The notes below the pieces were generated by a model. The model ran no database searches. It worked only from the letters and a program-made list of their open reading frames with translations, and was not told where the DNA came from. Position numbers and translations under genes: made by a program. Below are positions 1 to 6,139 of a stretch of DNA of 8,622 bases, piece by piece; positions within the stretch are counted from its first letter, which is position 1; the number at the start of each line of letters is the position of its first letter. Origin of the DNA: Bacteroidota bacterium (GTDB lineage: Bacteria > Bacteroidota > Bacteroidia > Chitinophagales > Chitinophagaceae); the NCBI GenBank assembly GCA_023411775.1, contig JAEYOL010000094.1:1-8622 (forward strand). Reading direction: 5' to 3'.

Positions 1-821
1 AGCATCCAGCGATATAAATAGCGCTCTGCGTACTTCGAGATCGGAACATCCGACTGGCCGGTCAATACCACCCTGATACAAACCCCTCGCCTGGCTGCAC
101 GTTCCAGGGCCTTACGAAAAGAAGTGCCGGGCATAAAATAGCTGCAAAGGATCGTAACATTCTTTTTTGCACTTCTGAAAATTTCAAGGTAGGTTTTAAA
201 GATCTCCTGTTTTCGTTTTACCCAGTCATTGCGCCTCACCCTGACCTGACAATTGTCGCGAGTTTCGATATAGTCCGCTTTGGGAGGAAGCGAGTCCGGC
301 AAAGCAAAACGTCGTGAACGCCTGCGTGTCCATAACCGACAGCAAAGTGTGTACAATTCTTTCGCTGCATCGCCATATACATAAACGGCCACGTCGAGCC
401 AGGCTGGTTCATCGGGCGTATCGTTGTAGCGGTCCGCAATATTAATACCACCTACCAGGGCATTGATCCCATCGACGACAATCACTTTGTGATGGAGCCG
501 GCGGCCAAAGTAAAGGGTGCGACTTTTAAAAAGTGGTTTGAAAAACCGAAATTCAATCCCCGCATCGGTAAGTTTTTTTATGAAATCTGCAGGCAGACTA
601 CTGGAAGCATACCCATCCACCAACATGTAAACCTTTACGCCCCGGCCTGCTGCCTCGATGAGCTGACCGGCCACCATGTTACCTGTCTCATCATCCCCCA
701 AAATATAAGTTTGCAAATGAATGGAATGCCGGGCGTCTGCAATAAGCTTTCCTAATAAATCAAAAAATTCCCGACCCGCATGCAGAAGTTTGATATTGTT
801 ATTGCGGCTAAAACCGGCCAT
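1..821 (-). CDS. Phospholipase D-family protein, ClsB-like cardiolipin synthase (3' end outside window)
   Basis: The visible 273 codons match the N-terminal part of cytoplasmic-type cardiolipin synthases (ClsB/YbhO group), which join two phospholipids, or phosphatidylglycerol and a lipid alcohol, at the inner membrane. The first HKD catalytic motif is complete: H110, K112 and D117 in HHKVIVVDG, followed by the usual GGINIADRY segment. The start of the second PLD repeat appears around residues 190-273 (VTILCSYFMPG, then RGVCIRVVLTGQ). The second HKD lies beyond position 1, so catalytic completeness cannot be judged. No N-terminal membrane helices are present, unlike ClsA, and residues 10-60 enter the PLD fold at once. 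The start is the ATG at 821: an in-frame TAA lies 18 bases upstream and there is no earlier ATG. No Shine-Dalgarno is visible close to it. The gene sits directly behind a TPP riboswitch and its terminator, so its transcription is probably repressed by thiamine pyrophosphate. Other PLD-superfamily activities (phosphatidylserine synthase-like, lipase) are possible. Confidence 0.88.
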   Translation of the reverse strand, partial: MAGFSRNNNIKLLHAGREFFDLLGKLIADARHSIHLQTYILGDDETGNMVAGQLIEAAGRGVKVYMLVDGYASSSLPADFIKKLTDAGIEFRFFKPLFKSRTLYFGRRLHHKVIVVDGINALVGGINIADRYNDTPDEPAWLDVAVYVYGDAAKELYTLCCRLWTRRRSRRFALPDSLPPKADYIETRDNCQVRVRRNDWVKRKQEIFKTYLEIFRSAKKNVTILCSYFMPGTSFRKALERAARRGVCIRVVLTGQSDVPISKYAERYLYRWM

Positions 822-837
822 ATGGTTGAGGTGTTTT

Positions 838-865
838 TACAAAAAGAAGCCCGGTGTTTCCGGGC
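838..865 (-). terminator. Riboswitch-controlled intrinsic terminator
   Basis: On the minus strand GCCCGG (865-860) and CCGGGC (854-849) form a 6-bp all-GC stem with loop AAACA. A T-rich run, TTCTTTTT, follows at 848-841. It starts 4 bases after the riboswitch P1 helix and ends about 20 bases before the ATG of the PLD gene, the standard place for a riboswitch expression platform. The segment CGGAAACACC (862-853) can pair instead with GGTGTTTCTG (945-936) in the aptamer, giving an antiterminator of 10 pairs including one G-U. TPP binding would lock the aptamer strand and free the terminator, predicting an OFF switch. Confidence 0.85.
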
Positions 866-869
866 CTCC

Positions 870-957
870 TATTCTCTATCCCTCCGCAGGTATTACCCTG
901 GTCAGGTAGCTGTGGGTATAATCTCAGTTTCTTTACAGAAACACCCCTAAGAGAATA
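870..957 (-). promoter_or_regulatory. TPP (thiamine pyrophosphate) riboswitch aptamer, THI element
   Basis: Read on the minus strand, this stretch carries the hallmark conserved blocks of the THI box in the right order: GGGGTG (947-942), CTGAGA (927-922), ACCTGACCAGGGTAAT (907-892) and GCGGAGGGA (887-879). A perfect 8-bp P1 helix closes it: TATTCTCT at 957-950 pairs with AGAGAATA at 877-870. A P3 hairpin, GTTTC/GAAAC, sits between the first two blocks. This is the known TPP-binding aptamer class, which normally represses thiamine synthesis or transport genes when TPP is plentiful. Here the next feature on the same strand is a terminator and then a PLD/cardiolipin synthase gene, with no thiamine gene visible. 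Identity of the aptamer is near certain from the motif set; the regulated product is inferred from position. Confidence 0.95.
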
Positions 958-994
958 TCTTAATACCGTAAAAAGCGTGCCAGCAACGGATCTT

Positions 995-1003
995 CAAAAC
1001 ATA
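995..1003 (-). promoter_or_regulatory. Weak candidate -7 promoter element for the riboswitch transcript
   Basis: TATGTTTTG on the minus strand resembles the Bacteroidota -7 element TAnnTTTG with one extra base between its halves. It would place the transcript start near 988, about 30 bases before the riboswitch P1 helix, which is a sensible leader length. No good TTG element is visible at the expected -33 position, so the call is weak. Read-through from the small gene ending at 1041 could also supply the riboswitch RNA, since no terminator is seen at 958-1040. Confidence 0.25.
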
Positions 1004-1040
1004 TTTTTTAAAGACTGCTACAGCTCTCTGAACTGGTTCA

Positions 1041-1298
1041 TCACAATACCGCTGTTTTGAACAATTTGTCGCTGATTGCTTTTTCAAGACCTACCGGCAA
1101 TGTGGACGCATCCTCATCCAGGGCCGTAAGACCTACCAGGTCAGGATCCCAGGCAAACACATGTCCGTCATCACCATTTACGCTGATTCGGAAACGCTTT
1201 TCTTCATTAAATAAAAATGGTGTTACCCTTACCAGGTATGGCACTTTGTCCACCACCAGGTGGTAGGTATGTTCTGTCGACTGTATATTCTTTTTCAT
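1041..1298 (-). CDS. Small conserved-looking protein of unknown function (85 aa)
   Basis: I do not recognise this protein. It is soluble, with no signal peptide or membrane segment. A mixed basic/hydrophobic N-terminal half (residues 10-40, suggesting beta strands around YHLVVDKVPYLVRVTPFLF) precedes an acidic middle (GDDGHVFAWDPDLVG, about residues 43-57) and a helical C-terminus (about 68-82, GLEKAISDKLF). The overlapping plus-strand open frame looks like its shadow, because the minus-strand product has a more natural composition. The start is the ATG at 1298, which has an in-frame TGA two codons upstream. It is divergent from the BON-domain gene, with 134 bases between the two starts. A sequence resembling a sigma-54 -24 element lies 13-29 bases before its start. 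No function is assigned. Confidence 0.65.
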   Translation of the reverse strand: MKKNIQSTEHTYHLVVDKVPYLVRVTPFLFNEEKRFRISVNGDDGHVFAWDPDLVGLTALDEDASTLPVGLEKAISDKLFKTAVL

Positions 1299-1310
1299 AC
1301 ATCATTGTAG

Positions 1311-1327
1311 ATTAACAAGTGTGCCAA
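1311..1327 (-). promoter_or_regulatory. Partial sigma-54-like promoter before the 85-aa gene
   Basis: The minus strand reads TTGGCACACTTGTTAAT. The first seven bases match the sigma-54 -24 element (TTGGCAC), and the spacing to a TT-x-x-T block fits the -12 element, but the highly conserved GC of TTGC is replaced by AA. It ends 12 bases before the ATG, which is short but possible. The -12 mismatch makes this a weak call. Confidence 0.2.
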
Positions 1328-1432
1328 ACTGTTTTGCCTGTGATTAGTTAATTGTAACAATGCTTAAGAATTCTGATCTGCCTGATGCTTACAGGCGGGA
1401 AATTTTGTAAATTCATAACAGAAAAGAAACCT

Positions 1433-1744
1433 ATGAGCGAGAACAATCCATATAACAGTGCTGAAGACGGGCAAATTCGTCTACAGATATTGGACAAGCT
1501 TCAACATCACCCGGCCATTGATGCCAGTAAGATAGAGGTCGAAGTAAGAGATGGTGTTGCTATTTTAAAGGGAAAAAGTGATACAGAGAAAGAGAAAAAA
1601 CTATCTGAAGATACCGCGGCATCCGTTGCCGGAGTTACTGCTGTAGAAAATCACCTGGTCATAGAAGTAGGCATCGCCCATGCATTAAGCAGCCTGGCTG
1701 CCCGCATACAGGGTGATATCATCAAAGACGATGAAGAAAAATAA
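1433..1744 (+). CDS. BON-domain protein (103 aa)
   Basis: A single BON domain fills most of the protein, roughly residues 10-80. It starts with a helix (GQIRLQILDKLQHHPAIDASKI), followed by the strand EVEVRDGVAILKG and the typical ending AASVAGVTAVENHLVIEV. BON domains occur in OsmY and related proteins and are thought to bind membranes or phospholipids, often under osmotic or envelope stress. This copy has no signal peptide, so it should be cytoplasmic unless exported in another way. A longer frame opens at 1385, but its extra 16 residues are unlike the family, and MSENNPYNSAED at 1433 is the natural beginning, so that start was chosen. A short hairpin (GCCTG/CAGGC, 1379-1395) lies in the leader. 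The gene converges with the M19 dipeptidase, with 20 bases between the stops and no clear terminator. Confidence 0.85.
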   Translation: MSENNPYNSAEDGQIRLQILDKLQHHPAIDASKIEVEVRDGVAILKGKSDTEKEKKLSEDTAASVAGVTAVENHLVIEVGIAHALSSLAARIQGDIIKDDEEK

Positions 1745-1764
1745 GCAGGCAGGTTCATAAGATC

Positions 1765-2844
1765 TTAGCCAATATTTTTCCAGGCGTTTCTTAAAAATCT
1801 AAGCCAGTTTCCATGCATGATATTTTCGATATCCGTATCGGAATAACCTCTTTTTCGCAATAGACCCTGCAGCTTTTGCAGATCGGCTATGCTATCCATA
1901 TCATATGGCGCCTGTTCCGAACCAAATGCTCCATCGAGGTCCGAGCCAATTCCAATGTGTAGAGCATTACCCGCCAGCTGGCAGATATGATCGAGGTGGT
2001 TGATGAGTTTATCAAGGTTGCATTGCATGGACGCCGGTGTGGATTTACCCCTCACCCAGCCCGGCACTATCATCCAGGCATCAAGTGCGCCGCCTATTAC
2101 CGCGCCGCGACTGATGAGCTCTTTTATTTGTTCGTCGCTGAACTGCCGGTTATGATCTACGAGTGTCCGCACATTGTTATGGCTTGCCCAGACATGTCCA
2201 TGAAAGTGATCCATTGCTTCCCAGAAACTATCATCACATAAATGTGTTGCGTCCAGTATCATACCAAGGCGTTCCATTTCGTTCAAGAGCGCTCTCCCAT
2301 TCTGACCCAGTCCGCCGCTTGCATCGGTGCCCTGCGCATAACGTCCGGGACCGTAATGGGCAGGGCCTACAGCCCTCAACCCCATCTCCCATGATCTTTC
2401 AAGATGTTGTAAAGTGATCAATGAATCGGCACCTTCAAGACTTAGAATATAACCGATGGGTTTGCGCTCTCCATATTTATTGTTTTCCCAATTATCAATA
2501 TGAGTTTCCAATGTCGAGAGGCTAGTTACCTGAACCATTTCCCCCTGTTCTTCCATAGACCGGTACCAGGCGAGTTGTCCCTGGGTTTGTGCCCAGGCCT
2601 GCGCGGGCGAATGCCAGCCTGGTAGCGGGTTACCAGGTGCGACAAACCTTGCTATCTGCGTCGCGACAACCAGTCCAATATTTCCCTTTCTTAATTCAGG
2701 AAGTGATACCAAAGCATTGCCACGATCCGGTTTGTCGCTAAGTCCTTTTTCGCGTTCGTTTATTATATCAATAGGCTGTGTAAGATCGCGGTTCCATTCC
2801 ATCGCGTTCATGGCCAGGTCAAGGTGTGCATCAATGATAAACAT
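1765..2844 (-). CDS. Membrane dipeptidase family protein (peptidase M19), cytoplasmic
   Basis: Zinc dipeptidase of the renal dipeptidase family, 359 aa from the chosen start. These enzymes hydrolyse dipeptides and tolerate D-residues at the C-terminal position. All expected metal ligands are visible: H7 and D9 (IDAHLDLAMN), the bridging E137 (LSLEGAD), H201 (DATHLCD), H222 (WASHNNVR) and D302 (GIGSDLDG). There is no signal peptide, so it should act in the cytoplasm despite the family name. The frame extends upstream to an ATG at 2898, but those 18 residues (MEKHSPRSKNQ...) are unlike the family and overlap the previous gene by 40 bases. The ATG at 2844 puts the DAH motif in its usual position and leaves a 14-base gap. 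It is the last gene of the gntP-ridA-PLP enzyme operon, which suggests it releases D-amino acids from imported or recycled dipeptides. The substrate is inferred. Confidence 0.92.
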   Translation of the reverse strand: MFIIDAHLDLAMNAMEWNRDLTQPIDIINEREKGLSDKPDRGNALVSLPELRKGNIGLVVATQIARFVAPGNPLPGWHSPAQAWAQTQGQLAWYRSMEEQGEMVQVTSLSTLETHIDNWENNKYGERKPIGYILSLEGADSLITLQHLERSWEMGLRAVGPAHYGPGRYAQGTDASGGLGQNGRALLNEMERLGMILDATHLCDDSFWEAMDHFHGHVWASHNNVRTLVDHNRQFSDEQIKELISRGAVIGGALDAWMIVPGWVRGKSTPASMQCNLDKLINHLDHICQLAGNALHIGIGSDLDGAFGSEQAPYDMDSIADLQKLQGLLRKRGYSDTDIENIMHGNWLRFLRNAWKNIG

Positions 2845-2858
2845 GCTGGTACAATTTT

Positions 2859-3968
2859 TTAAACGCTGATTTTTCGATCGCGGGCTGTGTTTTTCCATTC
2901 TCCGTCTGCCCTGTGATTATTGACGATCCAGGCTCGTTCATACAATGCGCAGGTAGGACAGATATGATAGGGAAGACCATAAATCACATCGCCGACTTTA
3001 TATGCATGATCCTTTGGTGCACCTAATACAAGGTGTTCTTCACTTTGTCCCTTGAACTCAAGACCCGGTGCATTCAGTAACATCACGCGTTTGTCTAATG
3101 GATTTTCTGCCGCCACCGATTTATGACCAAGATCTGTACAGATCGTTGTCTCATCGGGAAGCGATATCACACGACTTACTACCAGGGCTGCAGGCTGAAA
3201 GGCCTGTTCCTTATAATTTTGATAATAACCCGCGTCCCAATAAATAAAGGTGCCCGGGCTGCATTCTGCTTTACCCCATTTGGCATGTATGGGAAAAGAT
3301 GGTGAACCTCCGGCAACCAGGATTGGTTTGGGCATTCCACTCTTTACAAGTGAATCGATCATCTGTTGCACCGGTTCAAATGCCGCGGCACATCTTTTTT
3401 CTCTTGTCGCCAGATCGATGTCGCGAATATGCCCGTCGTACATGTGCAAACCCACAGGACGTATACCATTTATTTTTTCGCAGGCAAGGTAGAGATCCAC
3501 CGCAGCCTGTCCCGGTATGATGCCCGTCCTGTTCATACCTACATTCAGATCGATATACACAGGAATGACAATCCCGTTTTGTACGGCCTCGTCACCGATA
3601 GCCCGGGCAGATGCAGTATTATCCACCAGGCATGAGAATCGGGTGACCGAGAATTTCCTGATCAAATTCACCAGCCGACTGATCTTGGGGCCGAAGGGCT
3701 GGTATGCCAGCAACACATCCGGCGCACCAACAGTGCCCAGCATTTCCGCTTCGGCAATAGTTGCGCATTTGAATTTGTAGATACCTGCTTCGATCATCAG
3801 TGCACAGGCATCGGCGCTTTTATTTGTTTTTACATGCGGCCGCAGGTGATCCAGATCTTTTACCATGGATTTCACTGTGGCAATATTTTCTTTCACTCGT
3901 TTGGGATAGATCACTAGCGCGGGAGTATCTATCTCATGTATGTTTTCAATTTCATACCAGTCGGACAT
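2859..3968 (-). CDS. D-threonine aldolase / D-serine dehydratase-type PLP enzyme
   Basis: Fold-type III PLP enzyme of 369 aa, with an alanine-racemase-like N-terminal barrel and the D-Ser dehydratase-like C-terminal domain. The PLP lysine is K47 in the signature RPHVKTNK (residues 43-50). Other barrel landmarks are YIDLNVGMNRTG (around 158-169), GLHMYDGH (around 193-200) and VAGGSPSFP. Near the C-terminus the motif HICPTC gives H335 and C337 in an H-x-C arrangement, which in the family binds the catalytic zinc. Characterised D-serine dehydratases use His plus Cys, while D-threonine aldolase uses His plus Asp, so the dehydratase reading is somewhat favoured. Such enzymes convert D-serine to pyruvate and ammonia, or split D-threonine into glycine and acetaldehyde. 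The upstream RidA-like gene (24-base gap) fits a dehydratase that releases a reactive enamine. Exact substrate unproven. Confidence 0.9.
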   Translation of the reverse strand: MSDWYEIENIHEIDTPALVIYPKRVKENIATVKSMVKDLDHLRPHVKTNKSADACALMIEAGIYKFKCATIAEAEMLGTVGAPDVLLAYQPFGPKISRLVNLIRKFSVTRFSCLVDNTASARAIGDEAVQNGIVIPVYIDLNVGMNRTGIIPGQAAVDLYLACEKINGIRPVGLHMYDGHIRDIDLATREKRCAAAFEPVQQMIDSLVKSGMPKPILVAGGSPSFPIHAKWGKAECSPGTFIYWDAGYYQNYKEQAFQPAALVVSRVISLPDETTICTDLGHKSVAAENPLDKRVMLLNAPGLEFKGQSEEHLVLGAPKDHAYKVGDVIYGLPYHICPTCALYERAWIVNNHRADGEWKNTARDRKISV

Positions 3969-3992
3969 ATACTTGGTTTAACAGGTTAAAGG

Positions 3993-4460
3993 TTAAGCTA
4001 ACTCAAACATCGCTTCGATCTCGACGGGAATATTATCGGGAAGTGAACCAAATCCCACGGCGCTCCTCACCCCCACTCCATGCTCTTCGCCCCAGACCTG
4101 TGCAAAAAGCTCGCTGCAACCATTGATGATATAGGGATGCCTTTCAAATTCAGGAACACAGTTGACCATGCCCAGGACTTTTATCACCCTTTTTACTTTA
4201 TCGAGACTACCAAGGTTAGCCCTTATCGTTGCAAGTATCGCAAGTCCTACCTGCCTGGCAGCCAGTTTGCCCTCTTCCATACTGATATCCTTCCCGATCC
4301 TTCCAATGATCAGGCTTTTATCATCTTTCACCGTACCATGACCCGACACATATAAAAAGTTTCCTACCACCAGGCAGGGCTTATAAACGCCCAGCGGCGT
4401 GGGCGCAGGCGGAAGATTAAGGCCGAGTTGTGAGAATCTTTGTTCAGCTGTAAGTGACAT
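3993..4460 (-). CDS. RidA-family (YjgF/YER057c/UK114) enamine/imine deaminase homologue
   Basis: A 155-aa member of the longer RidA subfamily, a little over the roughly 130 aa of classical RidA. RidA hydrolyses 2-aminoacrylate and related enamines/imines that leak from PLP-dependent serine and threonine dehydratases. Visible landmarks are LVVGNFLYVSGHG (residues 30-42), a central helix (KLAARQVGLAILATIRANLG, 65-84), VIKVLGMVNCVPEFERHP (92-109) and the C-terminal signature VRSAVGFGSLPDNIPVEIEAMFEL (131-154). R132 corresponds to the catalytic arginine R105 of RidA, and the acidic residues E147/E149 are kept. Trimeric cytosolic assembly is expected from the family. It lies 15 bases after the permease stop and 24 bases before the PLP enzyme, so it is almost certainly co-transcribed. 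That position supports a detoxifying or accelerating role next to a D-amino-acid dehydratase. Confidence 0.9.
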   Translation of the reverse strand: MSLTAEQRFSQLGLNLPPAPTPLGVYKPCLVVGNFLYVSGHGTVKDDKSLIIGRIGKDISMEEGKLAARQVGLAILATIRANLGSLDKVKRVIKVLGMVNCVPEFERHPYIINGCSELFAQVWGEEHGVGVRSAVGFGSLPDNIPVEIEAMFELA

Positions 4461-4475
4461 AGTTAAGCTTAAACG

Positions 4476-5783
4476 TTATAAAATAATATCTAAAATTAAG
4501 ACACCTGCCAATCCCATAAAAGAAACAATGGTTTCCATCATCGACCAGGACCTGAAAGTATCTTTAATACCAACATTGAAATATTCCTTGAATAACCAGA
4601 AACCGGCGTCATTCACATGTGAAAACATAAGACTACCCGCCCCAATGGACAGTACCATAAGATTTGGATCGGTGCGGGATTGTGCCAGCAATGGTGCAAT
4701 AATCCCCGCCGCCGTGAAACCCGCCACTGTTGCCGATCCCACGGCTATGCGGATAATGGCCGCTGTAAGCCAGCCAAGAAAAAGTGGCGACAACGGAATT
4801 TCCTGTAGCATGTCAGCGATCTGCCGGCTCACACCGCTATCCACCAGCACCTGTTTAAGAGCACCGGCACCGGCGATGATCAACAGGATCATCGCGATCT
4901 CCTTAACCGCTTCTCCGTACACCGACATTATTTCGCCCATTTTTTTACCTCTGGATATTCCCAGGGTAAATGTGGCAACCACCAGCGCGATCAACATCAC
5001 GATGGATGGTTGCGAAAAAAAAGAGATCAGGCTATGATATTGCGCCGGTGAGATGAATGGCAATAATGCCGTTAATGCGAAAAAACCAACTGGCAGGAGT
5101 GCTGCAAAAAAACTATTAAAGACACCGGGCAACTGTTCCGGAGAAAGATCCGGTGGCCGAAAGCTTGTGAGCGGTGCAGCTGGAATCTTTTTCAGGAGTC
5201 GCGAAAATAATGGTCCCGCAATGATAATGGTAGGAACGGCAATCATGATCCCGTAAAACATGGTCACACCAATATTTGCCTGAAATTGAGTAACCAGGGC
5301 CGAGGGGGCCGGATGCGGCGGCAAAAAACCATGGGCAACCGAAAGCGCGGCCAGTAGTGGGATACCTGTAGCCACGGCGGGTAACTTGTATTGGTATACC
5401 AGTGAAAAGACAAGTGGGATCAGCAAGACAAACCCGGTATTATAAAACAACGGAATACCTACCACAAATCCCACAAGCGCCAATGCCCAGTGAATATTCT
5501 TCAACCCGACTTTTTTCATGATCGTGGAAGCGATCTGTTGGGCAGCACCGGTTTCGGCGATCAATTTACCCAGCATCGCCCCGGCCACTATGATCACCAC
5601 GTTGCCACCGATGATATCGCCCATCCCTTTTTCAACAGATTGCGTTACCTGCGTGAATGGTATACCCAGGCACAGCCCACCAATCACGGAAACTACCAGG
5701 AAAGCCAGGAAAGGATTTACTTTAAATGCAGCGATTAATACAATTAAGGCAATTAATACAAGGAGAACGATCAATAGTGTCAT
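4476..5783 (-). CDS. GntP-family permease (gluconate / D-serine transporter family)
   Basis: An integral membrane protein of 435 aa, close to the family's usual 430-450, made largely of hydrophobic helices. An N-terminal helix spans residues 3-20, with further helices near 24-41, 97-125, 135-150, 172-195, 225-245, 260-275, 295-313, 335-365, 375-392 and 415-434. Family landmarks are present: HGFLPPHPAPSALV (151-164), the glycine-rich GSATVAGFTAAG (349-360) and GAGSLMFSHVNDAGFWLFKEYF (381-402). The family imports gluconate and other sugar acids by proton symport, but also includes E. coli DsdX, a D-serine importer. Being first in an operon with a D-hydroxyamino-acid PLP enzyme and a RidA homologue, a D-amino-acid or related hydroxy-acid substrate is more likely here than gluconate. 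No gluconate kinase or sugar-acid gene is nearby. Substrate is inferred from context only. Confidence 0.93.
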   Translation of the reverse strand: MTLLIVLLVLIALIVLIAAFKVNPFLAFLVVSVIGGLCLGIPFTQVTQSVEKGMGDIIGGNVVIIVAGAMLGKLIAETGAAQQIASTIMKKVGLKNIHWALALVGFVVGIPLFYNTGFVLLIPLVFSLVYQYKLPAVATGIPLLAALSVAHGFLPPHPAPSALVTQFQANIGVTMFYGIMIAVPTIIIAGPLFSRLLKKIPAAPLTSFRPPDLSPEQLPGVFNSFFAALLPVGFFALTALLPFISPAQYHSLISFFSQPSIVMLIALVVATFTLGISRGKKMGEIMSVYGEAVKEIAMILLIIAGAGALKQVLVDSGVSRQIADMLQEIPLSPLFLGWLTAAIIRIAVGSATVAGFTAAGIIAPLLAQSRTDPNLMVLSIGAGSLMFSHVNDAGFWLFKEYFNVGIKDTFRSWSMMETIVSFMGLAGVLILDIIL

Positions 5784-5786
5784 TGT

Positions 5787-5811
5787 ATCTTTTGATAAAA
5801 ACCAAAAAGAT
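5787..5811 (-). promoter_or_regulatory. Inverted repeat just upstream of the permease operon
   Basis: ATCTTTT and AAAAGAT form a 7-bp inverted repeat with an 11-base spacer, ending 4 bases before the permease ATG on the minus strand. It could be an operator or a small leader hairpin covering the ribosome-binding region. It is AT-only apart from one pair per arm, so chance is a real alternative. No convincing Bacteroidota -33/-7 promoter pair was found beside it. Confidence 0.2.
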
Positions 5812-5897
5812 AATTAAAATCAAGATCAGATGGTCATTCCCGAAAAAATACAGCCTTATCGTTTTTGAATTCTATTAAATACGTACATTTATGACAT

Positions 5898-5931
5898 AAA
5901 AAAAGCAGGTCGGCTAGACAACCACCTGCTT
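5898..5931 (-). terminator. Intrinsic terminator, minus strand, upstream of the permease operon
   Basis: On the minus strand AAGCAGGT (5931-5924) pairs with ACCTGCTT (5910-5903). Two further inner G-C pairs are possible across a one-base bulge. A run of seven T follows at 5904-5898, the first two lying within the stem. This is a good rho-independent terminator, yet no convincing minus-strand gene lies upstream of it. It is about 115 bases before the permease start, so it could be an attenuator in that operon's leader or the end of a small RNA. Confidence 0.6.
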
Positions 5932-5972
5932 GGTCTTTTGGACCGTTCACATGAGAAAACTCTTTATTGATC

Positions 5973-6000
5973 ATCCCGCTTTTTGGCGGGATTTTTATTT
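5973..6000 (+). terminator. Intrinsic terminator, plus strand
   Basis: ATCCCGC (5973-5979) pairs with GCGGGAT (5986-5992) around a TTTTTG loop, followed by TTTTATTT. The 7-bp GC-rich stem and T-rich tail make a standard rho-independent terminator for plus-strand transcription. No plus-strand gene lies before it: the neighbour is the permease on the opposite strand. It would therefore end a short untranslated RNA or stop antisense transcription. Confidence 0.55.
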
Positions 6001-6139
6001 CATTATAAATATACCAAGACAAACCACGATTTATTTCGTGGATTTACCCAACCATGAAATTTTAAATCTAAAAACAGGTTAAGTATAAGTAAGCCTTGTC
6101 ACACATAAAATTTTTGATGTAGTTATTTCATTATAAATA
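5995..6139. repeat. 17-bp direct repeat pair
   Basis: TTATTTCATTATAAATA occurs exactly at 5995-6011 and again at 6123-6139, a spacing of 128 bases. The sequence is AT-rich and contains a short TTATAA palindrome. The first copy is also the tail of the plus-strand terminator. It could be a duplicated regulatory site or the trace of a local duplication, but the flanking bases do not continue the match. Confidence 0.5.

Noticed and set aside
236..451. Minus-strand 71-codon open frame inside the PLD gene
   Set aside because: It is another frame of the PLD gene, whose own frame stays open from 821 to the window edge and carries the HKD motif.
1385..1432. Longer start for the BON-domain protein at 1385
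   Set aside because: The 16 extra residues (MLTGGKFCKF...) do not resemble BON proteins or a signal peptide and cover a hairpin in the leader.
2845..2898. Longer start for the M19 dipeptidase at 2898
   Set aside because: The 18 added residues are basic, unlike the family, and overlap the preceding gene. The ATG at 2844 puts the first metal motif at residues 7-9, as expected.
4399..5037. Plus-strand open frame of 212 codons opposite the permease
   Set aside because: It lies antisense to the well-supported GntP-family and RidA-like genes, and its translation is low in complexity without any recognisable domain. It is a shadow of the permease frame.
5898..5944. tRNA, T-box or known riboswitch in the hairpin cluster upstream of the permease
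   Set aside because: No T-loop, anticodon stem, T-box motif or conserved blocks of a riboswitch class that I know are present. Left as an unassigned structured region.
5834..6022. Minus-strand 62-codon open frame
   Set aside because: It runs through two terminator-like hairpins and ends in poly-T-derived codons. The composition looks accidental.
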